The notes below the pieces were generated by a model. The model ran no database searches and was not told the origin of the DNA. It worked only from the letters and a program-made list of their open reading frames with translations. A stretch of DNA of 64,000 bases from Datnioides undecimradiatus (lineage: Eukaryota; Chordata; Actinopteri; Lobotiformes; Datnioididae), in contig WARS01000016.1 of the NCBI GenBank assembly GCA_008933995.1, positions 16,992,886-17,056,885 of the forward strand, read 5' to 3'. Numbering within the stretch: the stretch's first letter is position 1; the number at the start of each line of letters is the position of its first letter. This document shows positions 39,374-60,607 of the stretch, piece after piece. The position numbers and the translations under genes were made by a program.

Positions 39374-40100
39374 CAGTGTGTAGAATGATCAACATCAACA
39401 TTGTTTCCATGGTGAAATGACAGCATATTCGCGGTTTCAAATCAAACTGCAGCATCCCCAGGAGCCTGACGTATACTGATAGAGAGCTGCTTCGAGCATA
39501 CAGGCTAAAACCGGAATTTATTAAATGTCACTTTCAAAATAAAAGTACCAAAACGTATAAGTCTGGGCATTTTAAAACGCACAGACATACTTAATTTCTG
39601 ACCAAGTTCGCTTTTTTCCAAACAAGAAAGCAAACATTGTAAATGATGCTGCATGACTGTGAGGCTTGAGGTATGATGGCTGTTCGCCGCTCTTTGTATG
39701 ACAGTGTCTTATTCAGTGTGGCCCTGGGTATTAAAATGATTTCTGATCACCTGATCACCGGTCTTTGTAACACTTCACACACCTCTTTTAGACATGTATA
39801 ACACAACAGGATATAGATTAACATGACGTTTTCAGCACAAACATGTTGTTGGATTTATATGCATCACAAGGACGCTGCGTATAGATGTTTGCCATTGTGT
39901 TAATTGTAATTTTAATTGTAATTCCAACTACTTTAACTGTAAACTGAGAAGTAACTAGTAACGGGATGAGCGATATTTGCATGCAAAAACCCCCAAATTT
40001 TACAGTTAGAATTTGCACCATTAGTTTACGTTTTGGTATTTAGTTGTCAAAATTAAACATGAAACTCATTCATGACTACTTTTAAAAAAAAATAAAAATT
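36900..40100. other. Intergenic region between mvb12a and pbx (divergent genes)
   Basis: No coding exon is visible. The region separates two divergently transcribed genes and so holds both promoters. It contains (AC) runs near 38557-38572 and a longer (AC)n at 39327-39370. Short open frames here are random. Confidence 0.5.
39327..39370. repeat. (AC)n microsatellite
   Basis: About 22 perfect AC units, intergenic upstream of the pbx gene. Confidence 0.95.
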
Positions 40101-40129
40101 CAGGTTAAGGTGCATTATTTTGAAACGCT

Positions 40130-41077
40130 TGAGCGGAAGTGCTCCGGTCTAGTCCTGCGCTACTTGACAGCAGACGGCGTCGCTCCGTGGTGTGTTTTTC
40201 TGGGAGGTGCGGAGCAGCAGGCAGCAGCAGCAGGAACAGTAAAGAAGAAACAGCAGCAACTCATGGTCCGAAGCTGGCAGTGCGAGACCTGGACGGAACC
40301 ACACAGATGAAGGTCCCCGGGAAGACCTTTCCCACACTGTGTTGGAGGTGACCCCCCCGTCGGTTCACACTTTTAATGACGGAATGACTCGTGAATAGAG
40401 GGAGAGAAGGAGGAGCAGGGAGGGAGGGCCACGTCCGAGGCTCATCCACCAGATACTCAACATTTAACACTGTGGTTAGTCTGCAGCGTTGTTCCCTCTT
40501 CTTCTTTATTTCTTTAGCATTTGCTGCGATTTGAACAAGAGGCGATAGTCACCTCAAAAGCAAAACTGTCTTCGCCTTGTAACAAACCAGTTTGGGTATT
40601 TTTGTTGCTCATGTTAATCCCACTCTGCCCCTAAACCAGTTTGCACATATGAGCGCTCAGATACAAATAAATAGTCCCTTTTTGAAGCTTTTCTCCCCTG
40701 TGGAGCCTCCTGGTTTTGTCTCCTTTCGGGAAGAAAACATGTGCGCAGGCGCGTCGCGCTACTCAGTAAAACAACAGTTATTTCACCACAGGCTTATAGT
40801 TGGTGGACATCCCATGACAAAGCGATCAGCACAGTTTGTTGTCTCCAGATAAGTGAATAGTAAAGCTGCTGCCCTTGTGTCTCTTTTTCTTTGTTGTTGT
40901 TCAGGCCGAGACTCGCAGGTCGCTCCAGCTGAGGAAACACTGCTCTCAGTTTTTTTGAGGCCTGCATCTTTTTTTTTTTTTTTTTTTAACTTTTCATACT
41001 CTCGTTTTTTTAAGTGCTGAAAGTTGAAGAGGGAGTCACCCCCTTTTTTGTAGTCCTCCCCCACCCACATTGGATCA
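40130..41077 (+). promoter_or_regulatory. pbx4: pbx promoter and 5' leader region
   Basis: GC content and CpGs rise from about 40130, with GAGCGGAAGTGC (an ETS-type GGAAG site) at 40132-40143 and GCAGCAGCAGCAGG runs typical of a GC-rich leader. Just before the coding exon, a long T run (40970-40987) and CTCGTTTTTTTAAG look like a 3' splice site near 41015, so the leader may be split by an intron with a noncoding exon around 40130-40480. The start codon context is ATCAATGGAGG. Exact start of transcription is unknown. Confidence 0.45.
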
Positions 41078-48917
<7,840 letters not shown>

Positions 48918-48963
48918 TGAGGACCTGTCCGGAGGGACTCGCTTCCCTCATCACGGTCGCCAT
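48918..48963 (+). other. pbx4: Remainder of pbx penultimate exon, alternative frame still open
   Basis: After the b-frame stop (TAA 48915-48917) the exon continues to a good donor (CGCCAT|GTAAGT at 48963/48964). The other frame of the whole exon (48877-48963) is open and reads EDIQPCVTLLMGGNEDLSGG and onward, aligning in position with the a-type Pbx sequence VDTLRHVISQTGGYSDGL. In this gene it serves as 3'UTR of the b-type mRNA unless the a-frame is reached by another exon. Confidence 0.55.
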
Positions 48964-49655
48964 GTAAGTAGCCATGGTTTCAGACTGTTGCTATAGTTAC
49001 ACACTCTCCAACTGTGTAGTCATGGTAACAGCCTATTCCTGTGTTAACATGCTGTGTGACACGTTTGACCTTAGTAATGTAGTTCACTTCACATAGACTG
49101 CAGCTGACATCATCAACTGAACCTGAACACAAGATATTTACATTTGTAGTGGCTGCAGCCTTTGTTTTTAGTTGTCACTTGGAACCAGTTTATGTATATT
49201 TCTCATTATGTTTGTGGATTGTCTGTCTGCTCCTACATTCATCCATCTCATTCTCATGAATGCAATATGTTAGGAACTCTTAGGATTTGTTGTCAAATTA
49301 GACACAAATATAAACTTAAACTTAGATTTTGGTGCCTGAATGGAGTAAATTATTGTTATAAAGTCACCCCAGAGCTCTTTAAACTTGAATGTGTTAGTAG
49401 GAAATAGCTTGCTAATAAACTCATTATAAATAATTTTCATTTTCATTTATAAGGCATTTTCTAGTTTACTTGACAAAAAATAATTTGGTAACTAGTTATT
49501 ATTTCAAGCAAACACTGATGCTACGAAAGATGACAAAGGACAAAATACCTTTTTAAAATGATGCACCAAACCCCACAAGCTGAAATATTAACACTGTCAG
49601 TGAATCTTAGGATGTGTATTGAACAACCTGCCCCGCTCTGAATATGTTTTTGTAG

Positions 49656-50060
49656 GTTGCTGATGGCTGGCAGGACAGCGGTGAACCCTCATCCCATCTT
49701 CCCCTACCCAGAGCACCAGGCAACAGGCACCACTGTTGCCTCTCGGCTCCACAAACTACAACCCCACACTACAGGCTGATCTCCAGCCGGGCCACAAACA
49801 CCCTCTTCTGTTTGTTTTACTTTGTAATATTGATCCATTTCTCACATCCCTCCCACAAGGTTTTAAACCCCTCTTCTTTATGCACGCCTTGGCATCTATT
49901 ATTTTTGTTTCTTTTTCACAATTACTCACCACATTTTCCTGCTATTTCTGTTTAAAAAAGATAAAGAAATGATGGAACTAATATTTTAATGTACTGCTAG
50001 TGCTTGGTGTCCTTGAACTGGATGTGGATTCAGCATTTTATTTCAAAGAATTTAAATAAA
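49656..50060 (+). other. pbx4: pbx last exon: degenerate a-type C-terminus and 3'UTR
   Basis: Acceptor TTTTTGTAG at 49647-49655. In the a-frame the exon begins VADGWQDSGEPSS, matching the conserved Pbx ANGGWQDATTPSS. The expected ending SVTSPTEGPGSVHSDTSN is replaced by an unrelated run that stays open for dozens more codons. The exon is therefore probably 3'UTR now. It ends at a clear AATAAA (50055-50060). Confidence 0.6.
50055..50060 (+). terminator. pbx4: pbx polyadenylation signal
   Basis: AATAAA in an A-rich context about 400 bases into the last pbx exon. Another AATAAA lies near 50788 and could serve a longer 3'UTR. Confidence 0.55.
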
Positions 50061-51837
50061 ACAGAAAAGAATAAAAAAGAATGCATGTAGAGTTTACTCC
50101 TTTTTTAAAAAAAAAAATCATGGAAAGACACCAACATCAACAACATGTAAATGAAAGAAATGACCAAAAAGGAATAAACACACTGTCACTTCTTACATTT
50201 TTGCATCCTGTTGTGTTGTTTAAGTCAAGAGATGAGTTGGAATGGTTCTTTTATTTTTATGATTGTACAAACATTGTTGTTTGTATATGTAATTATGTTT
50301 CCTTAAAGCAAACCAAAGAGTCTTTATCCCAGGAGATCAGGTTCTGTGTGTTGTGCACACTATTGAAGCAGTTCAAATAGCTGTGTTCAGTCTCCGATCA
50401 TGGTGCATTGACTGGGATCATGCATGTTTTCATTCATCTGTGCCCTCTAGTGTTGAGCAGTGCAACTGCATCTAACTGGCTTGTTATTTTAAAACAAATG
50501 TATTCTGTTTTTTGCCAAACAAGGCTCATGTTTCCTTCTTAAACTCTTGTTTTCACTCCTTTTCTTGTAGTTAATCTTCAATAGAGTATGTCAACAAATC
50601 CTCAGTTCTCTCTGAGAACGAGCTTTCTGTCAATTCTTCATTTATCTAGTGGAGAAGCTGTCGAGGCTCCAGGATTATCTGATAATGTAATTAGAGCCTT
50701 ACAGTGTATTGACTAGTTAGTAAGATAAAATGCTCCTGGAATGGAGAGAAATGTTAGAAAATATGTACTGCAAATATAATCATTTCAATAAATTGTGATT
50801 ATGATGATTATTATTTGAAAGGATGCAGTGTACATATGATGATGATGTAACAATGACAGAATATCCTGAATCAAAAGCCTGTTATTGGTTAAAACTACAT
50901 TATACTTAAAAAAGGAAAAATAACTATGTTCTAATATTCAGATTTGTGTATTAACAATATTTATTAGTCTTGCATCCCGTTAAGATGGACTTTTTATTGA
51001 ATTTTGCTCTTCTACAAATATTAAAGTCAGTTGATTTGCTACCTTTCCTGTTAAACGTCATTGTCTTTCCCTGCAATCAAAATAATTACAATTATTAGGA
51101 ATTTACAGTTGGTGCAGAAAACCTAATAGTAAGGACTCTGAATGAAATTGATAAATAATTCTAAGCTGATCATTATATTTTTTTGTGGTTTTAAATTAGT
51201 TTTTCACAGATTTTTTGGATGGTGTATTTCTGAATATTCTACAGCTTTTCTTCAAACAACTCACTAAAGTTACAAATGAAGTGAAAACAGAATAAAAGCA
51301 AGGACTATTTGAAAATTCAGTTTCATCAGCCACATATCAGTGTTTTCTTAGAAAGCAGAAGAATTCTCTGAATACTAGAGTTATGAAATGTCCCCATGTT
51401 CTGCAGTCCCACAATAATTAATAAAAATAATTAATTAACATTGTCAAGATTCACAAAGTCACAAAGTCCAGCTTTTGTAACTTTTCACTAGTTTGACCTC
51501 CTGCAGTTTATGTCTCTAGATTACCAGTGACATAAGAGTTTACTGAGTTAACAGTCTGTCTGTGAATTGTCTCTGGAAGTCAGGCAAACCAGGTGATGTT
51601 GGAGTTAGAAATCAAACAATTATCAGCTAGAAGAAGAAAAAAACTGCTTAAATACAATGCAGCGGTACAAGTCATTGTACGTGATTGGCATGAGTGGACA
51701 ATGTTTGAATAGGGGAAGGGGTAAATGGCACGTTAGGGGTTAAAGGTTGAAAGTGACTGTATGTAAAAGAGAGAGACAGATATTGAAAGGGAGACTGTAC
51801 ACGGGGGAGACAGAGGGACTGTTCTCTGTTCGTCATC
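50061..51837. other. Intergenic region between pbx and the Ig gene
   Basis: AT-rich DNA with only short random frames. The right end (about 51700-51837) is the promoter and leader of the Ig gene; no clear TATA box is present. Confidence 0.45.
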
Positions 51838-54800
51838 ATGGATTTCTCACCTGGAGCTCTGATCCTGTGTTCCTTATTATGTTCAGGTAATGAATCTGAT
51901 TTACATTGAACAGAGTGACATCTGTTTTAACAGATGCATCTGTCGTTTTGACAGCTTTTCTGCTAATTTTCTTGGTGTGTGGAGGGATGGATAATATTTT
52001 TGTAGTTTTGTAAAGGTTCATACCAACAACAAAAAGGAAAAACTTGTGTGAACTTTTAGAAGCAGTGTCCCAATACCTCTGGACAATCCACAGACCTCAC
52101 TGTTGAGGATGCAGCTGAAGCATGTTTTGTGGATTATCTAGAGTTGTGGGAGACATTTCTGGAAGGACACGTTGCTGGTGATTCATTTTTGAAAGTAGTA
52201 TTTCAATGTTGGGTGAGTGCAGAAATCTCAAAATTTGGGCAAATCAAATCAAAACTACATGTCCAGCAGCCATTAACCTCTTAAAAACCATTGAATATTT
52301 CTTTCTAACACAATGTCTTTGAAAAATTTGTGCTTCTTTTCTTTTTTTTTGCTCAGTCATCAAAAGCACCGCAGTTCAATCTGTGTATTTGCTCACATTG
52401 TTTGCTTTGGGGCTGGTGTTTACACTGTATTTTACCCAGGCCTGTCTAAAGGTTCACAGAGTTGCGTTGGACACGTGTGTTGTTGTGCGTGTGTTGTGTT
52501 ACCAATTTTCTCTTTCTGTGCAGTGGCTGGTCAGGCTCCCGTCGTCTCAGTGGAGCCCCGGACTGCTACTGTGCGCCAAGGGGAGTCTGTCAGCTTCAGG
52601 TGCCAAGTGGGCAGCAGTGCACAGCCAGTAGTGGAGTGGAAGAGACCCAATAACCAACCATTACCAGGTCATGAGTAAAAACAGAACATGCTAGAGTAAG
52701 CATTGTACGTGCAACATCACCATCTATTAAGTTTCACTGAACTCTACTTTTTCTTATAGCCAATGTTAAGCTTGGTCCTGGTGGCTCTGTGTTGACGGTT
52801 GTTAACGCCCGACCTGGAAACCAGGGCCAGTACCGCTGCACAGCATCTAACTCTGCAGGCCGCGGCTTTGCCTCAGCTGTGCTGAACGTCAAATGTGAGC
52901 TTCTCTTCACAATTCAGTTTGAAATTATGTGCTCCACAAAGAACAAATACGAACAAACCCCACCAGCTGTGGTATGAGTATTAGTTCAGACCAGTTAATT
53001 TCTATCTAGTTTATGTTGTTTTCACCTTGCCAGTCTTACTTGAAGGTCCAGTGTTAGGGATTTAGGGGGATCTATGCACATAGGCTGAATGTAAATGTGA
53101 GTGGCATTGCTTGCAGTGATGAAGCTATACAAAATGATCAACAAATACACTATTTGTGTTCACTCTGAAAAGGTCTAAAAACAGCACTAAACAGTAGAAA
53201 GACACAGTTGGTAACCAGCTGGTGAGCATTCAGCAGCTAGAGAGAACTATATATGTCCTACAACAGAGTGAATATTCTTCCAATGAATAATAATGTGCCT
53301 CCATTACTGCAGGACATGTAAGTGTCTGTTTGCAAACAAGTTCACCATATAAACTTATAAGGTCACGTCACGTCAGGAAGGGGTTGACAGTTTGTTTCGG
53401 AAGCTCCCTAAAGTGACCATGAAAATCAACATGTTGCTCACGTCTGCGTTTCATCTTTGTCAGTCGCTCCGAAAGTACAGCTGACGCCACCTGGGCCCCT
53501 GCGGGTCAGGATGGGTGAACCTGTGTCAGTGGAGTGTCGTGCCACAGGCAGGCCACGCCCCACGCTGACCTGGAAACGCCAAGGCTCCACCCTACAGCTG
53601 GTTACCACAGAGGCAAACGATGCCAACATCATACAGGTGATATATGAACCCACACAAAACGAAATATAAAATTTGTACAAATCCTGTTTAGTACCTTCTA
53701 TCTGCTGGTACAGGTGTAGCCCACAGAACAGATTTCTTTAATTAATCCATGATTTAACTCCTATCCATAATGATTTTAGCTACTATTGTAGAATAAAATG
53801 GCACCAAGGAAACAGTATGAAAAAGTATGTGTGGGCTGCAAACAGAAAAAAAGCTGTCATACATTAGGCAAATAGGCAACTATATTAACTTCCAACCTCA
53901 GATTAAGATGGTTCAGAAAAACAAGAAATCAATTAAAAATGTTCTTTAAATATGTCATTAGGGTTGAAGCAAGGTACCATATTAATATAAACTGTGTCCC
54001 TGAAAAATATATTTTTTTGCAACAACATAAAGTTGAGCCATCCTCTGTAAGATCTATATCATCTCTGCACATTAAGTAAGAAGGCACCTTCAGGAATTCA
54101 GCAAATGTCCTATATGTTGCATGATCACAAGATAGGGTTACAACATCGTCCCAATATGAATTCACCCTAATCATTGCCATCTCTGTTTTCAGTGGCCTGC
54201 AGTGCACCCCGAAGACTCAGGAGTTTACATTTGCCAGGCTGAGAATAATGAGGGGATGACAGAGGTAAAAGTTGACATCGTTGTTGAGGGGGGCCTGGGG
54301 GCACCGGTGGCTTCAGTGAGCGCTACAGAAATAACCGCAGTGGAGGGGCATACAGTCACAATGGAGTGTCTGGCCACAGGTAAGATGGCTGCGGAGCCAC
54401 AGGTAAGATGTCTACGTGTGCATATAAATACCTCTCAGTGATTCTCTCACTTCTTTTTTCTCACTGTGTCCTCTCTTGCTCATCTTCATTCCAGGCTCTC
54501 CTCCTCCTGTCATCACCTGGTCCAAGCTACGAGCCCCATTGCCATGGAAACACACAGTGGTGGGTGGAGTTTTAACACTGACCAGCGTGGGGCGCCAAGA
54601 TTCAGGACAATACATCTGTAATGCAAGCAACATACATGGCTACAGTGAGGCGTACACGCAGATGGAGGTGGAGAGTGAGTTGACAGTTCAGACAGTAACC
54701 ACGGATATAATACATCAGGATGATTTCTCTCATTACTCGTTACAAGAGTGAGTGTCTTCTTCTTCATGCAGCACCCCCATATGCCACCTGCTTGCCTGAG

Positions 54801-55146
54801 CAGGTGAGGCTCCAGCCTGGAGATGCCTTGCGTGTGCAGTGCCTTGCCCACGGCTCTCATCCCATTCAGTTCACATGGAGCCGGGCAGGTAGAGCGAGCT
54901 TGCCTCCTGGAGCAGAGACCACAAAGGATGGAACACTGCTCATAGCCCACGTTAAGCTGACAGACAGTGGAATGTACAGATGTGTGGCCACCAACCAGTT
55001 TGGCTCCAGTGAGGCACTGGCCAAAGTTATCATAAAGGGTGAGCTGACGTTTGGGTTGAGGTCATCAGAATGACTGATCTGACTTTCATTGCACTCTGTT
55101 CACTAATATTGTTTCTTTCCCCTTTTTGCTTCTTTTTACAGCTTAA
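51838..55146 (+). CDS. Secreted protein with four perlecan-like Ig domains
   Basis: Eight coding exons on the plus strand: 51838-51886, 52524-52667, 52760-52894, 53464-53636, 54193-54379, 54495-54674, 54772-55038 and 55142-55146. They total 1140 nt and encode 379 aa. A short hydrophobic leader (MDFSPGALILCSLLCSG) is followed by four I-set Ig domains. Each has the Cys-Trp-Cys core: FRCQV...YRCTASN, VECRATG...YICQAEN, MECLATG...YICNASN and VQCLAHG...YRCVATN. There is one N-glycosylation motif (NAS). There is no membrane segment, GPI signal or other domain; the last exon adds only Ala and the stop. The Ig sequences (APVVSVEPRTATVRQGESVS) resemble domain IV of perlecan (HSPG2), but this gene is tiny by comparison. 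The product is probably extracellular, with unknown partners. Phases agree at every junction. Confidence 0.85.
54374..54410 (+). promoter_or_regulatory. Tandem duplicated splice donor in the Ig gene
   Basis: CCACAGGTAAGATG occurs at 54374-54387 and again at 54397-54410, giving two identical donors 23 bases apart (GT at 54380 and 54403). Only the first keeps the frame into the next exon; use of the second would add 23 nt and shift frame. Confidence 0.8.
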
Positions 55147-55629
55147 TCTGCTGCGCTCACACTGCGTCTGATTGATAAAACCATCTATACCGCACTTCTA
55201 ACTTTTGCAAGCCTGGTGTGCAGCCATCAAGACGGTCAAAGGGTTAATACTGAGAAATTAGACAAAATCATATTTAATAGATACATATTTTGGTGTATTA
55301 AAGTGAAAGATATCAATGTTGTTCAAACTTTACAAGGTTTTATTGTGCATACAGGGTTTAATTTTGTACTTTTGTAGAAAAGGGATGCTGCTGCTATTGT
55401 TGCCCATGTCTCATATCTGCCTTTGGAAAAGTTTTTCTCTAGATCTATGTTTGGACTGACATCCTACAGTATGTGAGTGGGAGCTTCTTCTGCTGGAATG
55501 TCTCTGCACCCTGTCTTCCTCCCTTTGCGTCATCTGCTAATTCTACACTGTAACACTTTCAAAAGGTCACAAAACAAATGAAAAGCTGACCAAACAAAGA
55601 AACTGTTTTTATGCCATTAAGTTACAAAA

Positions 55630-55635
55630 AATAAA
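55630..55635 (+). terminator. Ig gene polyadenylation signal
   Basis: AATAAA about 480 bases after the stop codon, with a second AATAAA some 30 bases on. A normal 3'UTR length for a short gene. Confidence 0.5.
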
Positions 55636-58600
55636 GACAAAGCAAAAAAAGTTAAATTCACTGAAATAAAACATTTTTATTCATTTTAATCATTTCTTTT
55701 TAATGTTTTCAAAATTGCTACAGCAGAACCAGACACACCAGAGCCCAACCAACGCTAACTGAAATTACATCACCTAAGGCAGGGGTATCACACTTTATCA
55801 CAGAAGAGGGCAACATTTTAAACATATGTTTCAAATAAAAGCTTTCATTTGATTTCAGGAAAAGTGCAAAAAAATTTCAAACAAAACCATGTAGGCTTTG
55901 CCTTTAGTGTGCCGTTACACTGGAGTTCTGTCAGCTCCATCTGGATGTTTACAGGTGTTTTCTCCACATCAACTGCAAATGGATTACTGAGCAGTCCAAA
56001 ATTGAATTTATGTGCTTCAAAGTCAGACAAAAGGCCATGTGAACTCTGTGGCAGATGTTGCAGTGTATATTGTGGGATTTGTAGCATGAGTGCTGTGAGT
56101 GTGATTTACCAGTGGGCCATTAATAATAGACATATAAAATCATCTCATGGGCTGGATATAATTTTATCACAGGCTGGATCAGTTTGACATGTCTGACCAA
56201 AGGGAATCGATGAGGCAGTTAACTGTCCCAAACATAGTTATACTCCTGTAGACCTGTAAAAGGACTCAGCAGTTCTTAGAAACACAGAAACACAGATATT
56301 ATTGTTTAAAGTGAGTAATACCAATGCTGTTGTAACACTTTCAGACTTTAGAGGGGTGGAGTTTTGCACTCTTTCAGCTTGCCTTGTCACTCCAATAATT
56401 TTCAAGCTTTATGTCTGAAATATCACAAGACTGGTGTAAAATCTGATCCTTACTTCACAAAGTAATTTCTTTAACCACATGGTGGCATTATGTAGCTTTA
56501 AGGCACTCACACAGGCCAAAGATGAGCAATTGGAACTCTCACACCCTTAACAACTGCAGGGACAGATGCAGTTTCAGTCAAGCTGTACATTTTTCCCGAT
56601 GACTACATGTCATCCCTGAGTTTTAAAAAAGCCCAAACCTTTGGCTCATAAGTACAGCTCTCTGTGTAAATATGGACTTTAAGCTCCTCTTGAACAGGCA
56701 AAGTTCAGTGCGAGCAGACAAACATGTTGCAATATTGCACACTGATGGCTGTGCACTTTAGAAAAAAACTTCAAGCAGCTTTGACTAAATGAGGTGTTAG
56801 CTCGACATTTAGGGTTTGTGGCTGCAGCGAAAGGTTGGAAAGAGAGCTACCATTTCCAGAGCTGCTGCCAGGACGGAGCCTGTATCTGCTGCTTGTGATT
56901 GTGGCCTCCCTCATAAAAACGCCCAGCCTCCACAGAAACATAGGCTTTACCCTTTTCCACTATTCCTCCCTGTATCTTTACAGGCAGCTTCAAAGCTGGG
57001 GAGGAAACATCTGCCCTCTGTCACCTCACTCCACCCCCTCACTTCACAGACAGAGTGAACATGTAAGAGACTAAATAAATGCACTACAGGGGATATTAGA
57101 GATGGCAAAGCTACATACAATTTTAATTTAGAATGATAAAGAGCCATTGCGAGAGTGACAAGAGGAAAATCTGTTTTATCAAAATGTACTCACCCCCCAA
57201 GTATGCCTTTGCATACATATAAACTAGACATGGACATATGGTCTCTAATGGAGTCTGATATAAACAGTGAGGTTCATAGGAGTCCAGATGACTCCTATCC
57301 CAGAAAAAGGATTTGTGCACACACTCATGCAGATAGTTTGTCACAATTTCAGAAACACTACATTAGTTTATATTACAGTAGGAGTACACAACAGTGTTAC
57401 ATTTACTCTGGACCACACATTGCTTATGTTAGCCCTGAGAAGTGAGGAAAGGAAAAAAAAACAGCCCATCAGTCTTGTGGCTACTCTTAAATATAAATTT
57501 TCCTACATATATTCCATTAATAATTTAAAGAATATGTTTTTGCTTCAACAGTGAATAGTGATAACATGGGAAAAGCACATCATTCAGGAAGGAACCAATG
57601 AGGTGAGAGCTTCCCCTGGAAGTGATAGGTGGAAAGAGGGCGCCTGTCAGGTCTGTTGCTATGGTTTCCACCTGAGGAACTTGGGAACTTGATGGGGTAG
57701 TGGTTTGTATAAACCACAGTTGCTTCAGGACATAGGAAGGCAAGCTGATGTTGAGATAAGGAGCTGAGTTCCTGTATTATGTTGGTGTGGAGCCAAGCTG
57801 ACTACCAGAGTACATATTATCACACACTGCTGTAAGCCTGGTCTCACAATGTGTCAATGAAATGCTCTGGTGCAACAGGAAGCCAAAACAAGTTACCCTG
57901 AAAGTCTGACTGCAGTCAGGAAGGGCAAGGCCCTGGGCTGAATGGACCTCTGCAGAGCATATTATACACAACATTTTAATGATCTGTAATGCTAATATTC
58001 CTATGACACAAAAGTTCTCAACCTGGTGCCAATCTAAAAGTCTTGAAAAAAATGAGAACATTAAAAAAAAATTAAGTAATTATAACTAAATGGTTTTTCT
58101 GATCCTTCTTTATTCCAAAGTAAATACTGCCTACTTTCACTTCTTTATACCTCTAAAATTCTGCTCTCATCAAGTACAGTGAAAATGTAGTCTTCTTGAA
58201 GGGATTGCTTAAAGTGACCAATGCACTAGTTTATAATTGATTATCAGCCAATTGCAACTCTGTAGAATGTTTTTATTTTACAGGCCTTTTATATTTTGCA
58301 TGCAGTTTCTCAGCCTTAAAGATACACCTTTTTCAGAACCGTTTCATCACAGATTCAACCTGGCTAGAGGCAGCGCTGGCAAGATCTACTGTCCCTTGCC
58401 TGAGTCATATTTTAATCGATTTAACAGTGAAGCAAATGGAAAAGAAGGCTGTTAAAGCACTTAAAGGGGGTTTGTGGAATCCCAGGAGCTTGATGTGGTT
58501 CCAAGATCCTCAAGTATTTAAAGAATAAATTACATTTCTTTATAATTCAGTCATCCTCAAACACTCCTAGTTGCAGTATACTGTGTGGCTGTTTTAATTG

Positions 58601-59214
58601 TAAATCCTAACATTCATTATCATTACTTCACCAGTTGTGACCTTAAAATTTCACTATCTTGGGAAAACTCTTTGAGAACCTTTCATAATAAAAGTGTTCT
58701 GAGATTTGGACTGCAGAGTGGGGTTCACTCCTTCCTCCACAGCCGCACCACAGACTGACTTCTGTAGACACCACACAATAACACAGAAAACACATGTTTG
58801 TTGTAGTTTGATGTGTTCGGTGAAAGAATTTTGATCCTCTTAAAAGCATTTTTTTGTTTTTTCAACAAATTTAATAGTAGGGTGGTCGACCATAGGGATA
58901 ACACATAATAACAGCCGAGCAGCGGTTGACATTAAAACCCAGCCAGCTCCATCTGGCTGCAAAGACACTGCTGCTGCTGCTGGTTGCTGAGCACCATAAA
59001 TACAAACCAGCAGCAGTACGTCCTGCGATTGCGGCCAGCTCTTGGCTCGAAACTCAAAAACTGCATCTTGGGTAACTTTAATCACACATAGTGCACACAC
59101 ACGCCTTCACTATTGCACTTTTAATCCTGCACTGTATGAAGTTCCCACGTCTTTGTTTTTTGAAGCTATAAAAGTTTGCAGCAATCTTTCAAAATCGTAA
59201 CCACAATAATGGTA

Positions 59215-59255
<41 letters not shown>
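59215..59255. repeat. (TG)n microsatellite
   Basis: About 18 uninterrupted TG units. Confidence 0.95.
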
Positions 59256-59256
<1 letters not shown>

Positions 59257-60607
59257 GTACCGTGCCTCAGAACAGCATGTCACCGATGTTTGAAAGGGAA
59301 GCCACTTGAGGTAGAAAGGGCTGAACAGCATGCCTAGTTAAAAATATCTGGTATAAAAGCAGAAGACAGTGAGGTGTGACCCACAAACACAGCAATTTTG
59401 CCTCAGCATGTATGGCTCACTTCTGAACGAGATCTGTTATTTTCTTTGCAATTACTGTCATCATTGAGATATAAATCAAAATTGCTGCACAATCACTAAC
59501 AAATCATTTTATATGGAATTACCATAAATTATAATGACATATGAAAACAGCCTTATTTGCTCACAACAGAACAGTCAATTCTGTACATTTTTAGTATGAG
59601 AAATAAACTGAACAACCAGCTACATGATGGTAATCTACTATTTTTGGTTCAACTTGTCCCTTGTACAATTTGTCTGATTTCATAGTTTATAACTGTAAGT
59701 TTATCATTATGAAAAACACAAGGTAAGATAGAGTTGACAAAGTGGTGGTGGAGGATGTGGTAAATATGTGAAAAGGCAGCAGAGAAAGATCATCTCTTTA
59801 GACATCATTCAGCGCTGTCCGTCCTTCCACACTGCTGAAAAATAAAATAATATGAACCCAAAGTTGGTGACAAGCTCTTCTCCATAACTTGTGTTTGTGA
59901 GCCTGACCGAGCCTCAATATGTAAACAGCAACTGCAACTGTGTTATTACCATCCATTTACTCCCGCCTGTTTCCATATGGAAAGATCCTGTGTGTGTGTG
60001 TGTGTGCCAGTGGCTATGGGCACTCTGGGCACATTTAGTCATCTGTCAGTATTATTTCAGTTTTATTCCACACAGAAACATTCATTTATGCTACTGTGAT
60101 ACAACAAGACGTACTTTGAACTTTGAACTTTGAGGAGCCAATAAAGAAATCTATTTTACCAAGAGACTTTCTCTACAACAGCTGATGAATATTTCATTTA
60201 TTGGTGACCCCTTGGGAATCCATTCAAACTCTCCCATGACCCCTGGCTGTGGTTAAACTATGATTTAAAATATTTTTCTTTTTTTTTTTTTGACTGTAAA
60301 AAATGCATGCTTCAAGGATGTTTCAAACTTATCTTTCTAATCTCTCAGGATAAACTGAGGAAACAAATTAGGATGTTCCACAGTACAGCCTCTGGATTGC
60401 ATTTAATCAGTAATTACAAATGAAATCTGGACATTAATCTTGCTCAGGAATGTAGGTGCTTGTGATTTGTTATTGTGGGTTATTTTGTTAACTCTGTAGA
60501 ACTTTCACTACATCTCTGCAGCAAACTTTGTCCTAGTCGTTGCTGGTCTCAAAGCAAAAACCACACATGCTTTTCTGTGATGCATGAACAACCCCTGCAA
60601 GACCTAA

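Noticed and set aside
59110-59331. 73-codon minus-strand frame with poly-HT
   Set aside because: Translation of the TG microsatellite; no coding evidence.
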